Source: Sphingomonas sp. PP-CE-3G-477
GTDB taxonomy: Bacteria; Pseudomonadota; Alphaproteobacteria; Sphingomonadales; Sphingomonadaceae
Reading direction: 5' to 3'
Assembly (NCBI RefSeq): GCF_003050745.1
Contig: NZ_QAOF01000004.1
Location: 1-64,000 of the forward strand
DNA: 64,000 bases
A program made the translations under genes and the position numbers. The notes under the pieces were generated by a model. It was not told where the DNA came from. It worked only from the letters and a program-made list of their open reading frames with translations, and ran no database searches. This document shows, one piece after another, positions 28,551 through 39,357 of the stretch; position 1 is the stretch's first letter; each line of letters begins with the position of its first letter.

Positions 28551-28564
28551 AGATAGCGCTATCA
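28551..28564 (-). promoter_or_regulatory. LacI-type operator overlapping the -10 of GH43
   Basis: On the minus strand the site reads TGATAGCGCTATCT, 13 of 14 bases matching the perfect palindrome found before the receptor at 41114. A TTGCCG - 16 bases - TATGAT promoter precedes it, and the -10 hexamer overlaps the left half of the site. Binding would block transcription. The central CG is typical of LacI-family operators. Confidence 0.6.
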
Positions 28565-28617
28565 TATCACGGCCGCGGACACCGGCAAGCGCTGATCGGC
28601 GGCGCCGGTCCGGGTGG

Positions 28618-30774
28618 TCAGAGGCAGAGGTCGGCAGGCGGTCCGGCAAGGGCGGGCGCGGACGGCGGTCCGGCCAGCGCGGGTGTCGGTCCCGGTAGCG
28701 ACAGGTCGGTTGCGCTGGCGTAATAAGGATCGGCTTCGGCATCCTGCAACGTCACGAACCGGAAGCCCATGTCGCGGTAGAGCGCGAGCAGGCGCGGCAG
28801 CATGCGCGCGTCGAACGCGCCGACATGCATCAGCAGGACATAGGGGATGTCGCGTCCGACCTGCGTCTGCGCGCGCGCGCGTGCGGCCAACGCGGCGGCG
28901 CGGGCGTCGGCGAGGAAGCTGGCCTCAAGCGCCTGGATGGCGGCGGTATCGCGCTTGACCGCGCAGGCGGCATAGACCGGGTTCCATTTGAAGTCGTTGA
29001 AACTCATCGTCACCGCGGCGGCACGGTAGCCGCGTTCGTGCAACGCTGTCCGTGCGGCGTCGCGTAGTGCCGGCGTGCTGCCCTCCGCTAGGAACGGATA
29101 CCGGAACCAGTGCCAGTCCGTGCCCTTTGCTGCGGCGGCCAGCGCGGCTTCGTTGCGCGTCACCTCGGCGGCGAAGGCGGGGGCACCGACCTGGTCGAGA
29201 TTGACGTGCGAATAGGTGTGGTTGCCGAGCGGCAGTCCGGCGGCGCGCCACGCGGCGATCGCGCGTGCGGCATCGTCGGGCGCGTCGAGCCCGAACCCGG
29301 CGTTGAGGAAACCGAACGCGGGTGCCTTTGCCTTCGCCAATGCAGCGGTGATGTCGCGGATCACGCCGACGCGCGTCTGGCGGGGCGCGAGCGGTCCGTG
29401 CGCCGGGATGTCGTCGAAGGTCAGCGCGATCGCAGGACGCCGATCGCCGGCCGGTGCGACCGCCACGCGACCCGCAGCCCCGATTCCCGCGCGCGAAGTC
29501 GACGCGTTACCGTCGAACAACGCCAGCGGTACGGCCTCCCCCATGATTCGATATCCGGCCTCGGACGGGTGGAGATGATCGCCGGAATCATAGGCGGGGG
29601 CGAGCCGGTCGGGATGCGCGGGATCGCGCATCAGCCGGTCGAAGTCGATCACCGAGTCGAACACGCCCGACGTGCGGATGAAGCGGTTGACCGCCTGACG
29701 GTCGGCCTCGTTAACGGCGCCCGGATGATAATAGTCGTTGCCGCCGAACGGCATCACCGTGCCGCCGATGACCTTGATCCCGTGAGCGTGTGCGCGCGCG
29801 ACGAGCTGCGCGTACCCCGCCGTCATCTGCGCGACGATCGCGGCGTGCTGCGCAGGGGTGGCGGGGGCGTCGCGGGTGAGGACGCCGAGATCGTTGACGC
29901 CTTCCAGCACGATCGCCCAGCGCACGCCGCTGCGCGCGATCACGTCGCGGTCGAAGCGGGCGAGCAGATTGGGGCCGAGCCCGTCGAGCAGCATGCGATT
30001 GCCCCCGATCCCGGCATTGACGACGCCGATCGCCTGCGTTGCCGGTCGCGCGCGTAGTCTCTGCGCCAACACGTCGGGCCAGCGGTTGTTGCGCTCGGGC
30101 TTCACGCCGTAGCCGTCGGTGATCGAATCGCCGATCGCGACGATCGTCCCGGCATTCGCGGCGCCCGAGACCTCGATATCGGCCAGTGCATACCAGCGCG
30201 TCGTCGACGTCGCGCCGGCCAGCGTCGCGGCGTCGACATGATCGCCGGCGAGCGTGAAGCTTGTCGCGCGCGCACCGGGATGGCCGGTCTGCGGGCTGGC
30301 GGCGTCCGGCAGGTACAGGCTCACGGCGAGGTCTGCGCCGGGCGCAACCGGGAACGCGACCGAATCCGAATAGATCTCCGCTCCGGCCGGGATCACTGCA
30401 TCGGCGCGTCCCGAAAAGGTCAGCCGTGCGCCTCCCTCGATCTGCGGCGTGCCGGGCGCGACCGACCGCGCGACGTGCGCGCCGCCGATCGCGAGCGGGC
30501 GCGTGCCGAACGCGTTGGACAGGCGAACGCGGATGCGCGCGCCGCCCGCGGACAGCCGCACCACTTGCCGCAAGGTGATCGCGCCCGCACGGTCGGCTTG
30601 GAGTGCATTCTCGCCCTCGGCGATCATCTGCGACGAGCCCCAACTCGCGATCCAATGTGGTTCAAGGCGAGCGGGAACGGCGTCGCGTGCGCCTGCGCCG
30701 GTCACGATCAACGCGCTGAGGATCAGCGCCGCCGGCCACCGCTTCAGCCGCAATGGGCTCGATCCGCGAGTCAT
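28618..30774 (-). CDS. SGNH/GDSL esterase fused to CE4 polysaccharide deacetylase
   Basis: A 718-residue secreted two-domain protein. After the signal peptide and a beta-rich domain, the SGNH hydrolase shows GDSITDG (Ser217), NAGIGGNR, EGVNDLG (N294) and DHLH (D399, H402). From about residue 445 a NodB/CE4 domain shows LTFDD (D454/D455), the metal pair H519-TYS-H523, and RYPF with R558. Both domains appear catalytically complete. They probably remove O-acetyl groups from xylan by two mechanisms. The start ATG overlaps the stop of GH67 (ATGA), so both are co-translated. The upstream open frame is a shadow. Confidence 0.85.
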   Translation of the reverse strand: MTRGSSPLRLKRWPAALILSALIVTGAGARDAVPARLEPHWIASWGSSQMIAEGENALQADRAGAITLRQVVRLSAGGARIRVRLSNAFGTRPLAIGGAHVARSVAPGTPQIEGGARLTFSGRADAVIPAGAEIYSDSVAFPVAPGADLAVSLYLPDAASPQTGHPGARATSFTLAGDHVDAATLAGATSTTRWYALADIEVSGAANAGTIVAIGDSITDGYGVKPERNNRWPDVLAQRLRARPATQAIGVVNAGIGGNRMLLDGLGPNLLARFDRDVIARSGVRWAIVLEGVNDLGVLTRDAPATPAQHAAIVAQMTAGYAQLVARAHAHGIKVIGGTVMPFGGNDYYHPGAVNEADRQAVNRFIRTSGVFDSVIDFDRLMRDPAHPDRLAPAYDSGDHLHPSEAGYRIMGEAVPLALFDGNASTSRAGIGAAGRVAVAPAGDRRPAIALTFDDIPAHGPLAPRQTRVGVIRDITAALAKAKAPAFGFLNAGFGLDAPDDAARAIAAWRAAGLPLGNHTYSHVNLDQVGAPAFAAEVTRNEAALAAAAKGTDWHWFRYPFLAEGSTPALRDAARTALHERGYRAAAVTMSFNDFKWNPVYAACAVKRDTAAIQALEASFLADARAAALAARARAQTQVGRDIPYVLLMHVGAFDARMLPRLLALYRDMGFRFVTLQDAEADPYYASATDLSLPGPTPALAGPPSAPALAGPPADLCL

Positions 30775-32912
30775 TGCGGATTGCCTGGCGCGTACGGAAA
30801 GTTCTGCGCCTTGTACCAGGCCAGATCGTGTTCGGGTGCGCGCGTACCCACCGGAAGCGGCCGGCGGTTGACCGACATCCAATAGGACAGGCTCGCATCG
30901 CGCCACCATCGCGCCTCGCGTTCCTGGATCGCCAGATACGTCGCGGTCTTGTCCCAGCGTCCCGCGTCGATCTGCGTCTTCAGGCCATCCCATTGTCTAC
31001 GCATGTCGCCGACATAGCCGACGCCGGCGTCATAATCATGGACCATTTCCGCCCACAGGATCCGCCCCGACGCCATCCGCCGATCCCACGGCACATGGTG
31101 GAACCACAGCAGTTCACGCTCTGGTGTCGTCGCCGGGTCGGCGAGCCGGCGGGCGAGATCGGGTGCGTATTGCGCGACCGCGTCGCTCCCCGTTTTCGTC
31201 CGGTCGAAGCCGATCCCGGCCTTGTCGGCGCGGTGGTAATAGACCGGGTTCCATTCGGGGCGCTTGAGGTCCGCGATCCACGGGCCGGGGCCATAGTGAT
31301 GCCCCGTCGCCATGACGTGCGCGAGACCGAGCGGGGTCATGTAATCGACCACCGCCTCGCGCGATCCCATCATCATGCGCGTGACGGGATCGACGACGGC
31401 GGGCGAAGGGGCGAAGGTCATCGCCGCCCATTCGCGCGCAACAGGGGCGGCACCAAGCGTCGGATCCCACGCCATCCGTCCGAATGCGTACCAGTTCGCC
31501 TGGTTGAAGGTGGAGCCCGCCCAGTCTCGGTCGCGCCCGATGTTCGCGACGCCCGCCATCCCGGTCAGCGTGTGGCCCTCAGACCCGTCGACGACCTTCG
31601 CGACGGTCTCGCCGGGCGATCGCATCGTCTCGCTCGCCAGCGTCTCCGCGAACAGCGGCCCGAGATAGGCGAGGTGCGTCGCGAAGCCGAGATATTCCTT
31701 GGTGATCTGGAATTCGATCATCAGCGGCGTCTTCGGCATCGCGCCGAACAGCGGATGGAACGGCTCGCGCGGCTGGAAATCGATCGCGCCGTTCTTGACC
31801 TGGACGATGACGTTGCTGGCGAACTTGCCGTCGAGCGGCTTGAACTCGGTGTACGCCTGTTTCGCGCGGTCGTCGGGATCGGTCTCTGCATAGACGAACG
31901 CGCGCCACATCACGATCCCGCCATGCGGCGCGACCGCGGCGGCGAGCATGTTGGCGCCGTCGGCATGGCTGCGGTGATAATCGCGCGGACCCGGCTGGCC
32001 CTCGCTGTTCGCCTTGACCAGGAAGCCGCCGAAATCGGGGATGCTGCGATAGATCTCGTCGGTCTTCGCCTTCCACCATGCCGCGACCTGCGGATCGAGC
32101 GGGTCGGCGGTCTTGAGGCCACCGAGTTCGATCGGTGCCGAAAACCGTGCGGAGAGGTACACCTTGATCCCGTACGGCCGGAACACGTCCGCCAGCGCCG
32201 CCGCCTTCGCGATATAGCGCGGCGTCAGGCTTTCGGCCTTCGCGTTGACGTTGTTCAGGGCGGTGCCGTTGATCCCGATCGAGGCATTGGCGCGCGCGTA
32301 ATCGGTGTAGCGCGGATCGCGGAGATCGGGGAGCGTCCACCAGTCCCACAGCGACACGCCGGCATAGCCGCGCTCGACGACGCCATCCAGATTGTCCCAA
32401 TGGTTCAGCACGCGCAGTTTCACGCGGGGCGCGGACGTCAGGTCGATGCGGTCGAGACTGCCGCCGGTCTGGACGTACCGCAGCAGCGCGAAGCTGCCGT
32501 ACAGCACGCCGCGATCGGTGTTCGCGGTCACCAGCGTTGCGCGCTTGCCGCCGATCGTTGTCGCGCAAACGATATAGCCTTCGTCGCCCAGCGTCGTGAG
32601 CGGCAGGCGGAGTGCGGCGACGTCGCGGTCCGTCGCGGTCGCCAGCACGATCGGATGCGCGCTCGCGCCGTCGCCGACTGCGTGCCCGGACAGCCCGGCG
32701 ATCCCGCGGCGGACTTCGTCGGCGGCAACGCGGAGCGTCGGCGTGTCGCCCCTGCGTTCGATCGATTGCACGCTTCGGTTCAGCGCGCCGGCCTGCGTCG
32801 CCGCGAGCGGGCGATAGCGCATCCAGAGGTCGTACCCGTCCTCCGCCTGCGCCGCGGTGGTCCCCATGACGATCATCGTGATCGCGACGACGAGCTTGCC
32901 GAATAGCGTCAT
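30771..32912 (-). CDS. GH67 alpha-glucuronidase
   Basis: A 713-residue secreted enzyme that removes (4-O-methyl)-D-glucuronic acid from the non-reducing end of xylo-oligosaccharides. The signal peptide ends in TTAAQA. Catalytic residues fit GH67: acid E304 in KANSEGQPGP, and the paired bases D378 (GAIDFQPREP) and E406 (FQITKEYLGF), with the same 28-residue spacing as in characterised enzymes. The start is ATG 32912 after GAGAGGAAAG. It is divergent from the GH3 - ManD operon, and the SGNH-CE4 gene overlaps its 3' end. Confidence 0.93.
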   Translation of the reverse strand: MTLFGKLVVAITMIVMGTTAAQAEDGYDLWMRYRPLAATQAGALNRSVQSIERRGDTPTLRVAADEVRRGIAGLSGHAVGDGASAHPIVLATATDRDVAALRLPLTTLGDEGYIVCATTIGGKRATLVTANTDRGVLYGSFALLRYVQTGGSLDRIDLTSAPRVKLRVLNHWDNLDGVVERGYAGVSLWDWWTLPDLRDPRYTDYARANASIGINGTALNNVNAKAESLTPRYIAKAAALADVFRPYGIKVYLSARFSAPIELGGLKTADPLDPQVAAWWKAKTDEIYRSIPDFGGFLVKANSEGQPGPRDYHRSHADGANMLAAAVAPHGGIVMWRAFVYAETDPDDRAKQAYTEFKPLDGKFASNVIVQVKNGAIDFQPREPFHPLFGAMPKTPLMIEFQITKEYLGFATHLAYLGPLFAETLASETMRSPGETVAKVVDGSEGHTLTGMAGVANIGRDRDWAGSTFNQANWYAFGRMAWDPTLGAAPVAREWAAMTFAPSPAVVDPVTRMMMGSREAVVDYMTPLGLAHVMATGHHYGPGPWIADLKRPEWNPVYYHRADKAGIGFDRTKTGSDAVAQYAPDLARRLADPATTPERELLWFHHVPWDRRMASGRILWAEMVHDYDAGVGYVGDMRRQWDGLKTQIDAGRWDKTATYLAIQEREARWWRDASLSYWMSVNRRPLPVGTRAPEHDLAWYKAQNFPYAPGNPQ

Positions 32913-32941
32913 TCTTTCCTCTCCCGCCGACCGACCGCGCA

Positions 32942-32981
32942 TTGACAACGGTTCTGTTTGTCGGACATGTTATCGCTATCA
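32942..32981 (+). promoter_or_regulatory. promoter and LacI-type operator between GH67 and GH3
   Basis: TTGACA (32942-32947) is followed after 18 bases by CATGTT (32966-32971). The site TGTTATCGCTATCA (32968-32981) overlaps this -10. It matches 12 of 14 bases of the palindrome TGATAGCGCTATCA. It lies in the 117-base gap between the divergent GH67 and GH3 genes and could control both. Confidence 0.5.
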
Positions 32982-33029
32982 CGACGACGGCATCGACAGC
33001 AATGCCGCGTTTCAAGACAGGAGAACAGG

Positions 33030-35432
33030 GTGTCCGGCAACACAATCGCCTCGATCGCGACCAACCGCCGCAGCGTGCTCGGCTGGCTGGGAACCGCCTC
33101 GGTCGCAGCCCTGACACCCGGTATTGCGTGCGCCGCGGCAGCGCCCGCGATCTACAGGGATGCGCGTGCACCGGTCGATCTGCGGGTGCGCGATCTGCTG
33201 TCCCGGATGACGCTCGACGAGAAGGTCGCGCAGTTGATCACGCTGTCGACCACCAAGCGGCAGGTGATGGACGCGGCGCTGAAATTCGATCCCGCGCGCG
33301 CCGATACCGCCTATCCGAACGGCATCGGCCAGATCGCGCGGCCGTCCGATCGCGGGGGTGCCGCGACCGCCGCCAACACCGGCACCGACGTCACCGGTCG
33401 CTGGCGCGCGCCCGCCGATACGATCGCCTTCGTCAACGCGGCGCAGCGTTGGGCGACGACTCGCAGCCGGCTCGGTATTCCGATCCTGTTCCACGAGGAG
33501 GCGCTGCACGGCTTCATGGCGCCCGAAGCGACGAGCTTTCCGCAGGCGATCGCGCTGGCCGGATCGTTCGACCGCGACCTCGTCCGCCGTGTGAACGCGG
33601 TGATTGCGCGCGAGGTTCGCGCGCACGGCACCGTGCTGGCGCTGTCGCCGGTCGTCGACATCGCGCGCGATCCGCGCTGGGGCCGGATCGAGGAGACGTT
33701 CGGCGAAGACCCGTATCTTTGCGGTGAAATGGGTGTCGCCGCGGTGATCGGCCTGCAGGGTGACGGCAAGACGCTGGCGCCGGGCAAGGTGTTCGCGACG
33801 CTGAAGCACATGACCGGGCACGGCCAGCCCGAAAGCGGCGAGAACGTCGCGCCCGCACCGATCGCCGAACGCGAACTGCGCGAGAATTTCTTCCCGCCTT
33901 TCCGGGCTGTCGTCGCGCGCACCGGGATCGGCGCGGTGATGCCCTCGTACAACGAGATCGACGGCGTCCCCAGCCACGCCAATCGCTGGTTGCTGCACGA
34001 CGTGCTGCGCGGCGAATGGGGCTTCGATGGCGCGATCGTCAGCGATTATGCCGCGATCGGCGAGCTTGCCTCGCTGCACCACATCGCGGTCGATCGCGAC
34101 GCCGCGGCCCGTCTCGCGTTGGCGGCGGGCGTCGATTCCGACCTGCCCGACGGCGAGGCCTATCGTTCGCTTGCGGACCAGGTGCGCGCAGGGAAAGTGT
34201 CGGTCGAGGCGGTCGACGAGGCGTGCCGACGGATGCTGACGATGAAGGTCCGGTCGGGCATGTTCGAACAGCCGATCGTCGATCCGAAGGAGGCCGCGCG
34301 GCTGACCGGCAATGCCGAGGCGCGCGCACTGGCGCTGGAGGCGGCGCGACGCTCGATCGCGCTGCTCGTCAACGACGGCACGCTGCCGCTGACGGCGGGC
34401 GCACACAAGACGGTCGCGGTGATCGGTCCCAATGCGGCGATCGCGCGACTCGGCGGCTATTCGTCGATCCCCAAGGCGACCGTCTCGCTGCTCGACGGCG
34501 TGCGCGCGCGGCTGAAGGGCAAGGCGGAGGTGGTCCATGCGCAGGGCGTGTTCATCACCCAGAACGAGGATCGCTCCGCCAACGAGGTGCTGCTCGCCGA
34601 CCCTGCGAAGAACCGCCAGCTGATCGCCGAGGCAGTCGAGGTGGCGAAGAGCGCCGACGTCATCCTGCTCGCGATCGGCGACACCGAACAGACCAGCCGC
34701 GAGGGCTATGCCAAGACGCATCTCGGCGATCGCACCAGCCTGGACCTGCTCGGCGAACAGAATGCGCTGTTCGCGGCGATGAAGGCGACCGGCAAGCCCG
34801 TCGTGATCGTCGCGATCAACGGCCGTCCGCCATCCTGGCCGACCGCGGTCGAGAGCGCGAACGCGTTGCTCGAATGCTGGTATGTCGGACAGGAAGGCGG
34901 CACCGCGATCGCCGAGGCGCTGTTCGGTGATATCAATCCGGGCGCCAAGCTGCCCGTGACGGTCGCGCGCTCCACGGGTCAGTTGCCGGTGTTCTACGAC
35001 GCGAAGCCGTCCGCGCGCCGCGGCTATCTGTTCGACACCACCGCGCCGCTGTTCCCGTTCGGGTTCGGGCTCAGCTACACCAAATTCGAGATCGGCACGC
35101 CGCGCCTGTCTGCGCCGAAGATCGGGATCGCCGGGACCGTCACGGTCGCGGTCGACGTGACGAATATCGGGCAGCGCGCCGGCGACGAAGTGGTGCAGCT
35201 CTACGTGCGCGATCAGGTCTCGTCGGTCGCGCGACCGATCATCGAACTGAAGGGGTTCGAGCGCGTCATGCTGGCGCCCGGCGAGCGCAAGACCGTGCAG
35301 TTCGCGCTCGGCCCCGACGCATTCCGGTTCTTCGACATAAACATGCGCGAGGTCGTCGAGCCGGGCCTGTTCGACATCTCGGTCGGACCCGATTCCGCAC
35401 ATCTCAAGACCGCCATTCTCGAAATCGCCTGA
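33030..35432 (+). CDS. GH3 glycoside hydrolase, probable beta-xylosidase
   Basis: An 800-residue exported enzyme. The N-terminus ([18 protein letters not shown]) looks like a twin-arginine signal. The (beta/alpha)8 domain has the KHMTGHG motif and the nucleophile Asp in [10 protein letters not shown]. The alpha/beta sandwich and a C-terminal fibronectin-III-like domain ([21 protein letters not shown]) follow. The GTG at 33030 was chosen because AGGAGA lies 6 bases before it; an ATG 24 codons upstream would sit at the promoter. It likely trims xylo-oligosaccharides after GH67 and GH43. It is the first gene of a five-gene operon with manD, transporter, uxaC and GH35. Confidence 0.9.
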   Translation: MSGNTIASIATNRRSVLGWLGTASVAALTPGIACAAAAPAIYRDARAPVDLRVRDLLSRMTLDEKVAQLITLSTTKRQVMDAALKFDPARADTAYPNGIGQIARPSDRGGAATAANTGTDVTGRWRAPADTIAFVNAAQRWATTRSRLGIPILFHEEALHGFMAPEATSFPQAIALAGSFDRDLVRRVNAVIAREVRAHGTVLALSPVVDIARDPRWGRIEETFGEDPYLCGEMGVAAVIGLQGDGKTLAPGKVFATLKHMTGHGQPESGENVAPAPIAERELRENFFPPFRAVVARTGIGAVMPSYNEIDGVPSHANRWLLHDVLRGEWGFDGAIVSDYAAIGELASLHHIAVDRDAAARLALAAGVDSDLPDGEAYRSLADQVRAGKVSVEAVDEACRRMLTMKVRSGMFEQPIVDPKEAARLTGNAEARALALEAARRSIALLVNDGTLPLTAGAHKTVAVIGPNAAIARLGGYSSIPKATVSLLDGVRARLKGKAEVVHAQGVFITQNEDRSANEVLLADPAKNRQLIAEAVEVAKSADVILLAIGDTEQTSREGYAKTHLGDRTSLDLLGEQNALFAAMKATGKPVVIVAINGRPPSWPTAVESANALLECWYVGQEGGTAIAEALFGDINPGAKLPVTVARSTGQLPVFYDAKPSARRGYLFDTTAPLFPFGFGLSYTKFEIGTPRLSAPKIGIAGTVTVAVDVTNIGQRAGDEVVQLYVRDQVSSVARPIIELKGFERVMLAPGERKTVQFALGPDAFRFFDINMREVVEPGLFDISVGPDSAHLKTAILEIA

Positions 35433-35442
35433 GGGACCGCTT

Positions 35443-36654
35443 ATGCCCAAGATCGTCTCCGCCCGCGTCATCGTCACCTGTCCGGGGCGCAATTTTGTCA
35501 CGCTGAAGATCGAATGCGACGATGGTATCACCGGGCTCGGCGACGCCACGCTCAATGGCCGCGAGCTGAGCGTCGCCAGCTACCTGACCGACCACGTCGT
35601 GCCCTGTCTGATCGGCCGCGACGCGCACCGGATCGAGGACGTCTGGCAGTATCTCTACAAGGGCGCGTACTGGCGCCGCGGCCCGGTGACGATGGCGGCG
35701 ATTGCTGCGGTCGACACGGCGCTGTGGGACATCAAGGGCAAGCTCGCGGGGATGCCGGTGTACCAGTTGCTCGGCGGCGCGGCGCGCGATGCGTGCATGG
35801 TCTACGCGCACGCCAACGGCACGACGATCGAGGACACGATCGCGGTCGCGAAGGCCGAGCAGGCAAAGGGATACAAGGCGATCCGGCTGCAGTGCGGCGT
35901 ACCGGGGCTCGCCTCGACCTACGGCGTCGCCAAGCACGGCGCGCGCTACGAACCGGCCGATGCCGACCTGCCGAGCGAGAGCGTGTGGTCGACCGAGAAA
36001 TACCTTCGCGTCGTCCCCGAACTGTTCAAGGCGGCGCGCGAGGCGATGGGGTGGGATGTTCACCTGCTCCACGACATCCACCACCGGCTGACGCCGATCG
36101 AGGCGGGGCGGCTCGGCAAGGCGCTCGAGCCGTATAATCTGTTCTGGATCGAGGACCCGACGCCGGCCGAGAACCAGGAGGCGTTCAAGCTGATCCGCCA
36201 CCACACGACGACGCCGATCGCGGTCGGCGAGGTGTTCAATTCGATCTGGGACGCGAAGGACCTGATCCAGAACCAGCTGATCGACTATATCCGCGCGACC
36301 GTCGTGCATGCCGGCGGTATCACGCATCTGCGCCGGATCGCGTCGCTCGCGGACCTGTATCAGGTGCGGACCGGCTGTCACGGCGCCACCGACCTGTCGC
36401 CGGTGGCGATGGCGGCGGCGCTGCATTTCGGGCTGTCGGTGCCCAATTTCGGCGTGCAGGAGCATATGCCGCACACCGACGAGACCGATGCTGTCTTCCC
36501 GCACGCGTACAGCTTCGACGACGGTATGATGCATCCGGGGGAAGCGCCGGGGTTGGGCGTCGACCTCGACGAGGATCTCGCGGCGACCTACGACTATAAA
36601 CGCGCCTATCTTCCGGTCGCGCGACTGGAAGACGGCACGTTGTGCAACTGGTGA
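35443..36654 (+). CDS. manD: D-mannonate dehydratase ManD
   Basis: A 403-residue enolase-superfamily enzyme (RspA type) that converts D-mannonate to 2-keto-3-deoxy-D-gluconate. Mg2+ ligands are D211 (LHDIHH), E237 (WIEDPTP) and E263 (AVGEVFN); R148, Y160 and H213 fit the acid/base residues. These are all shifted by one from the numbering I recall for the Novosphingobium aromaticivorans enzyme. It starts 10 bases after GH3, and its stop overlaps the transporter start. It provides the dehydration step of glucuronate catabolism; the fructuronate reductase that would feed it is not in the window. Confidence 0.93.
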   Translation: MPKIVSARVIVTCPGRNFVTLKIECDDGITGLGDATLNGRELSVASYLTDHVVPCLIGRDAHRIEDVWQYLYKGAYWRRGPVTMAAIAAVDTALWDIKGKLAGMPVYQLLGGAARDACMVYAHANGTTIEDTIAVAKAEQAKGYKAIRLQCGVPGLASTYGVAKHGARYEPADADLPSESVWSTEKYLRVVPELFKAAREAMGWDVHLLHDIHHRLTPIEAGRLGKALEPYNLFWIEDPTPAENQEAFKLIRHHTTTPIAVGEVFNSIWDAKDLIQNQLIDYIRATVVHAGGITHLRRIASLADLYQVRTGCHGATDLSPVAMAAALHFGLSVPNFGVQEHMPHTDETDAVFPHAYSFDDGMMHPGEAPGLGVDLDEDLAATYDYKRAYLPVARLEDGTLCNW

Positions 36655-37943
36655 GCGGCGACGTGACGGCCGCTCCCGTGATCGACAAGCCGCGCGGTCG
36701 GATCCGCTGGATCGTCTGCGCGCTGCTGTTCGCGGCGGTGGTGCTGAGCTATATCGACCGGCTCGTCCTGCCGACGCTCAAGCCCGATCTGCAGGTCCGC
36801 TACGGCTGGAGCGAGACGGGCTATGCCGATCTCGCCATCTGGTTTCAGGCCGCCTACGGCCTCAGCTACGTCGTGTTCGGCCGGCTGATCGACCGCGTCG
36901 GCGCGCGCGTCGGCTATGCGCTGGCGGTGACGTTGTGGACGCTAGGCCATGTCGCGCACGTGTTCTTCACGTCGACCGGCGGCATGATCCTGGCGCGGAT
37001 CCCGCTCGCGCTCGGCGAGGCGGGGACGTTCCCCGCGGCGATCGCGGCGACCAACGAATGGTTTCCCCGGCGCGAGCGCGCGCTGGCGATCGGCATCTTC
37101 AACGCAGGCTCGAACGTCGGCGCGATCCTGACCCCGCTGGTGGTGCCGATCATCGCGGTGACGATGGGCTGGCGCTGGGCATTCATCCTGACCGGGCTGC
37201 TGACCGTCATCTGGCTGGTCGCCTGGCTCGGCTTCTATCGTCGCCCGCGCGAGCATCCCAGGGTCACGCCGGAGGAACTCGCCTATATCGAGAGCGAACC
37301 GGTCGAGCCTGGTCGGCCGGTGGCGTGGAAGACGTTGCTGCGCCAGCGCCAGACCTGGGCCTACATGCTAGGCCGGTTCCTGATCGATCCGGTGTGGTGG
37401 ACCTTCCTGTTCTGGCTGCCCGATTTCTTCAACAAGCAATACGGCATCACGATGCTGGCATTCGGCCCGCCGCTGATCGCGGTGTATCTGCTCGCCGACG
37501 TCGGTTCGGTCGCCGGCGGCTGGTTCTCGTCGCGGCTGATCGGGCGGGGGCAGAGCGTCAACCGGGCGCGGAAAACCGCGATGTTCGTCTGCGCACTATG
37601 TGCGGTGCCGATCGCGTTCGCGACGCAGGTGCCGAACATGTGGTGGGCGGTGCTGATGATCGGCCTCGCCTGCGCCGGACACCAGGGATTCTCGGCCAAC
37701 CTCTACGCGCTGCCGGGCGACCTGTTGCCGCGCTGGGCGACGGGCTCGGTCGTCGGTCTCGGCGGGCTGTCGGGCGCGGTCGGCGGGATGCTGATGGCGA
37801 AGTTCGCCGGCACCATCCTCGAGACCGTCGGCAGCTACCAGCCGATCTTCATCGTCGCGGCCTGCGCCTATCTCGTCGCGCTCGCCGTCATCCACCTCAT
37901 CGTGCCGCGCTATGCGCAGGTGCCTCCGGAACGCCTGTTATGA
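36651..37943 (+). CDS. MFS hexuronate transporter, ExuT-like
   Basis: A 430-residue twelve-helix inner-membrane transporter of the anion:cation symporter family. The first helix ends in [16 protein letters not shown], and loop 4-5 has [16 protein letters not shown], both typical of hexuronate/glucarate carriers. It likely imports glucuronate or small aldouronates released by GH67. The GTG at 36651 overlaps the ManD stop (GTGA); a GTG three codons upstream is an alternative. Its own stop overlaps the uxaC start (ATGA), so three genes are translationally coupled. Confidence 0.88.
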   Translation: MSGDVTAAPVIDKPRGRIRWIVCALLFAAVVLSYIDRLVLPTLKPDLQVRYGWSETGYADLAIWFQAAYGLSYVVFGRLIDRVGARVGYALAVTLWTLGHVAHVFFTSTGGMILARIPLALGEAGTFPAAIAATNEWFPRRERALAIGIFNAGSNVGAILTPLVVPIIAVTMGWRWAFILTGLLTVIWLVAWLGFYRRPREHPRVTPEELAYIESEPVEPGRPVAWKTLLRQRQTWAYMLGRFLIDPVWWTFLFWLPDFFNKQYGITMLAFGPPLIAVYLLADVGSVAGGWFSSRLIGRGQSVNRARKTAMFVCALCAVPIAFATQVPNMWWAVLMIGLACAGHQGFSANLYALPGDLLPRWATGSVVGLGGLSGAVGGMLMAKFAGTILETVGSYQPIFIVAACAYLVALAVIHLIVPRYAQVPPERLL

Positions 37944-39352
37944 CCAAGCCTTTGCGCCTTCATCCCGATCGCCTGTTCCCCGACGAACCGCGCACCCGCG
38001 ACATCGCGCGCGCGCTGCATGCGGGCGTGAAGGACCTGCCGATCGTCAGCCCGCACGGCCATACCGATCCGGCATGGTTCGCGCGGAACGAGGCGTTCAG
38101 CGATCCCGCCTCGCTGCTCATCGTCCCCGATCACTACGTGTTTCGCATGCTCTACAGCCAGGGCGTGCCGCTCGACGCACTCGGCGTCCCGACGGTGGAT
38201 GGCAGCGCGACGGAAACCGATCCGCGGAAAATCTGGCGCATTTTCGCAGGCCACTACCCCCTGTTCCGCGGCACGCCGTCGCGGATGTGGCTCGACTGGG
38301 TGTTCGCCGAGGCGTTCGGTATCGATGTCCGCCTCGAACCCGCGACTGCGGACCTGTATTTCGACACGATCGATGCCGCGCTGAAGACGCCCGAGTTCCG
38401 CCCACGCGCGCTGTTCGACCGGTTCGGCATCGAACTGATCGCGACCACCGAAAGCCCGCTCGACCCGCTGGAGCATCACGCCGCGATCCGTGCAAGCGAC
38501 TGGAACGGCCGTGTCGTCACCGCCTATCGCCCCGACCCTGTCGTCGATCCGGACACGCCGGGCTTTGCCGCCAACGTCCGCCGCTTCGGCGAGGCCGCGA
38601 ACGCCGATGTCGGCAGCTATGCGGGCTATCTCGCCGCGCACCGCTTCCACCGCGCACGCTTCCGCGCGGCGGGTGCGACCTCGACCGATCACGGCCACCC
38701 GTCGGCGGCGACCGCGGACCTGACGCCCGCTGAAGCCGAAGCGCTCTACGCCCGCGTCATGGCGCAGCCGACCGCCGCCGACGCCGAACTCTTCCGCGCG
38801 CAGATGCTGACCGAGATGGCGGCGATGTCGGTCGAGGACGGGATGGTCATGCAGCTTCACCCAGCCGTCTCGCGCAGCCACAACGCATCGGTGCTGGCAC
38901 GCTTCGGTCGCGACAAGGGCGGCGACATCCCGCTCCCCGGCGAGTTCGTCCGTGCGCTGAAACCGCTGCTCGACCGGTTCGGCAACGATCCCCGGCTCAC
39001 GCTGATCCTCTTCACACTCGACGAGGACACCTACGCGCGTGAACTCGCACCGCTCGCCGGGCATTATCCGTCGCTGCGGCTCGGCCCGCCTTGGTGGTTC
39101 CACGATAGCCCGGAGGGGATGCGCCGCTTTCGCGAACGCGCGACCGAAACCGCCGGCTTCTACAACACGGTCGGCTTCAACGACGACACGCGCGCCTTCC
39201 TGTCGATCCCCGCGCGCCACGACGTCGCCCGCCGGATGGACTGCGCGTTCCTCGCCAAACTCGTCGCCGAACACCGGCTCGAAGAGGACGAGGCGCATGA
39301 GGTCGCCCGCGCGCTCGCCTATGACCTGGTCAAGGATGCCTACAAGCTGTGA
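37940..39352 (+). CDS. uxaC: glucuronate isomerase UxaC
   Basis: A 470-residue uronate isomerase of the amidohydrolase superfamily (D-glucuronate to D-fructuronate, also galacturonate to tagaturonate). The metal motif SPHGHTDPAWFA lies near residue 36, with IATTESPLDPLEHH and the late PPWWFHDSPEGM and GFNDDTRAFLSIPARHD segments conserved. The ATG at 37940 overlaps the transporter stop. It links uptake of glucuronate with ManD; the missing step is fructuronate reductase (UxuB). Confidence 0.95.
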   Translation: MTKPLRLHPDRLFPDEPRTRDIARALHAGVKDLPIVSPHGHTDPAWFARNEAFSDPASLLIVPDHYVFRMLYSQGVPLDALGVPTVDGSATETDPRKIWRIFAGHYPLFRGTPSRMWLDWVFAEAFGIDVRLEPATADLYFDTIDAALKTPEFRPRALFDRFGIELIATTESPLDPLEHHAAIRASDWNGRVVTAYRPDPVVDPDTPGFAANVRRFGEAANADVGSYAGYLAAHRFHRARFRAAGATSTDHGHPSAATADLTPAEAEALYARVMAQPTAADAELFRAQMLTEMAAMSVEDGMVMQLHPAVSRSHNASVLARFGRDKGGDIPLPGEFVRALKPLLDRFGNDPRLTLILFTLDEDTYARELAPLAGHYPSLRLGPPWWFHDSPEGMRRFRERATETAGFYNTVGFNDDTRAFLSIPARHDVARRMDCAFLAKLVAEHRLEEDEAHEVARALAYDLVKDAYKL

Positions 39353-39357
39353 GATAC

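Noticed and set aside
36935-37939. Long extension of the uxaC frame upstream through the transporter gene
   Set aside because: Uronate isomerase similarity begins at the ATG at 37940; the upstream part is the transporter gene read out of frame.
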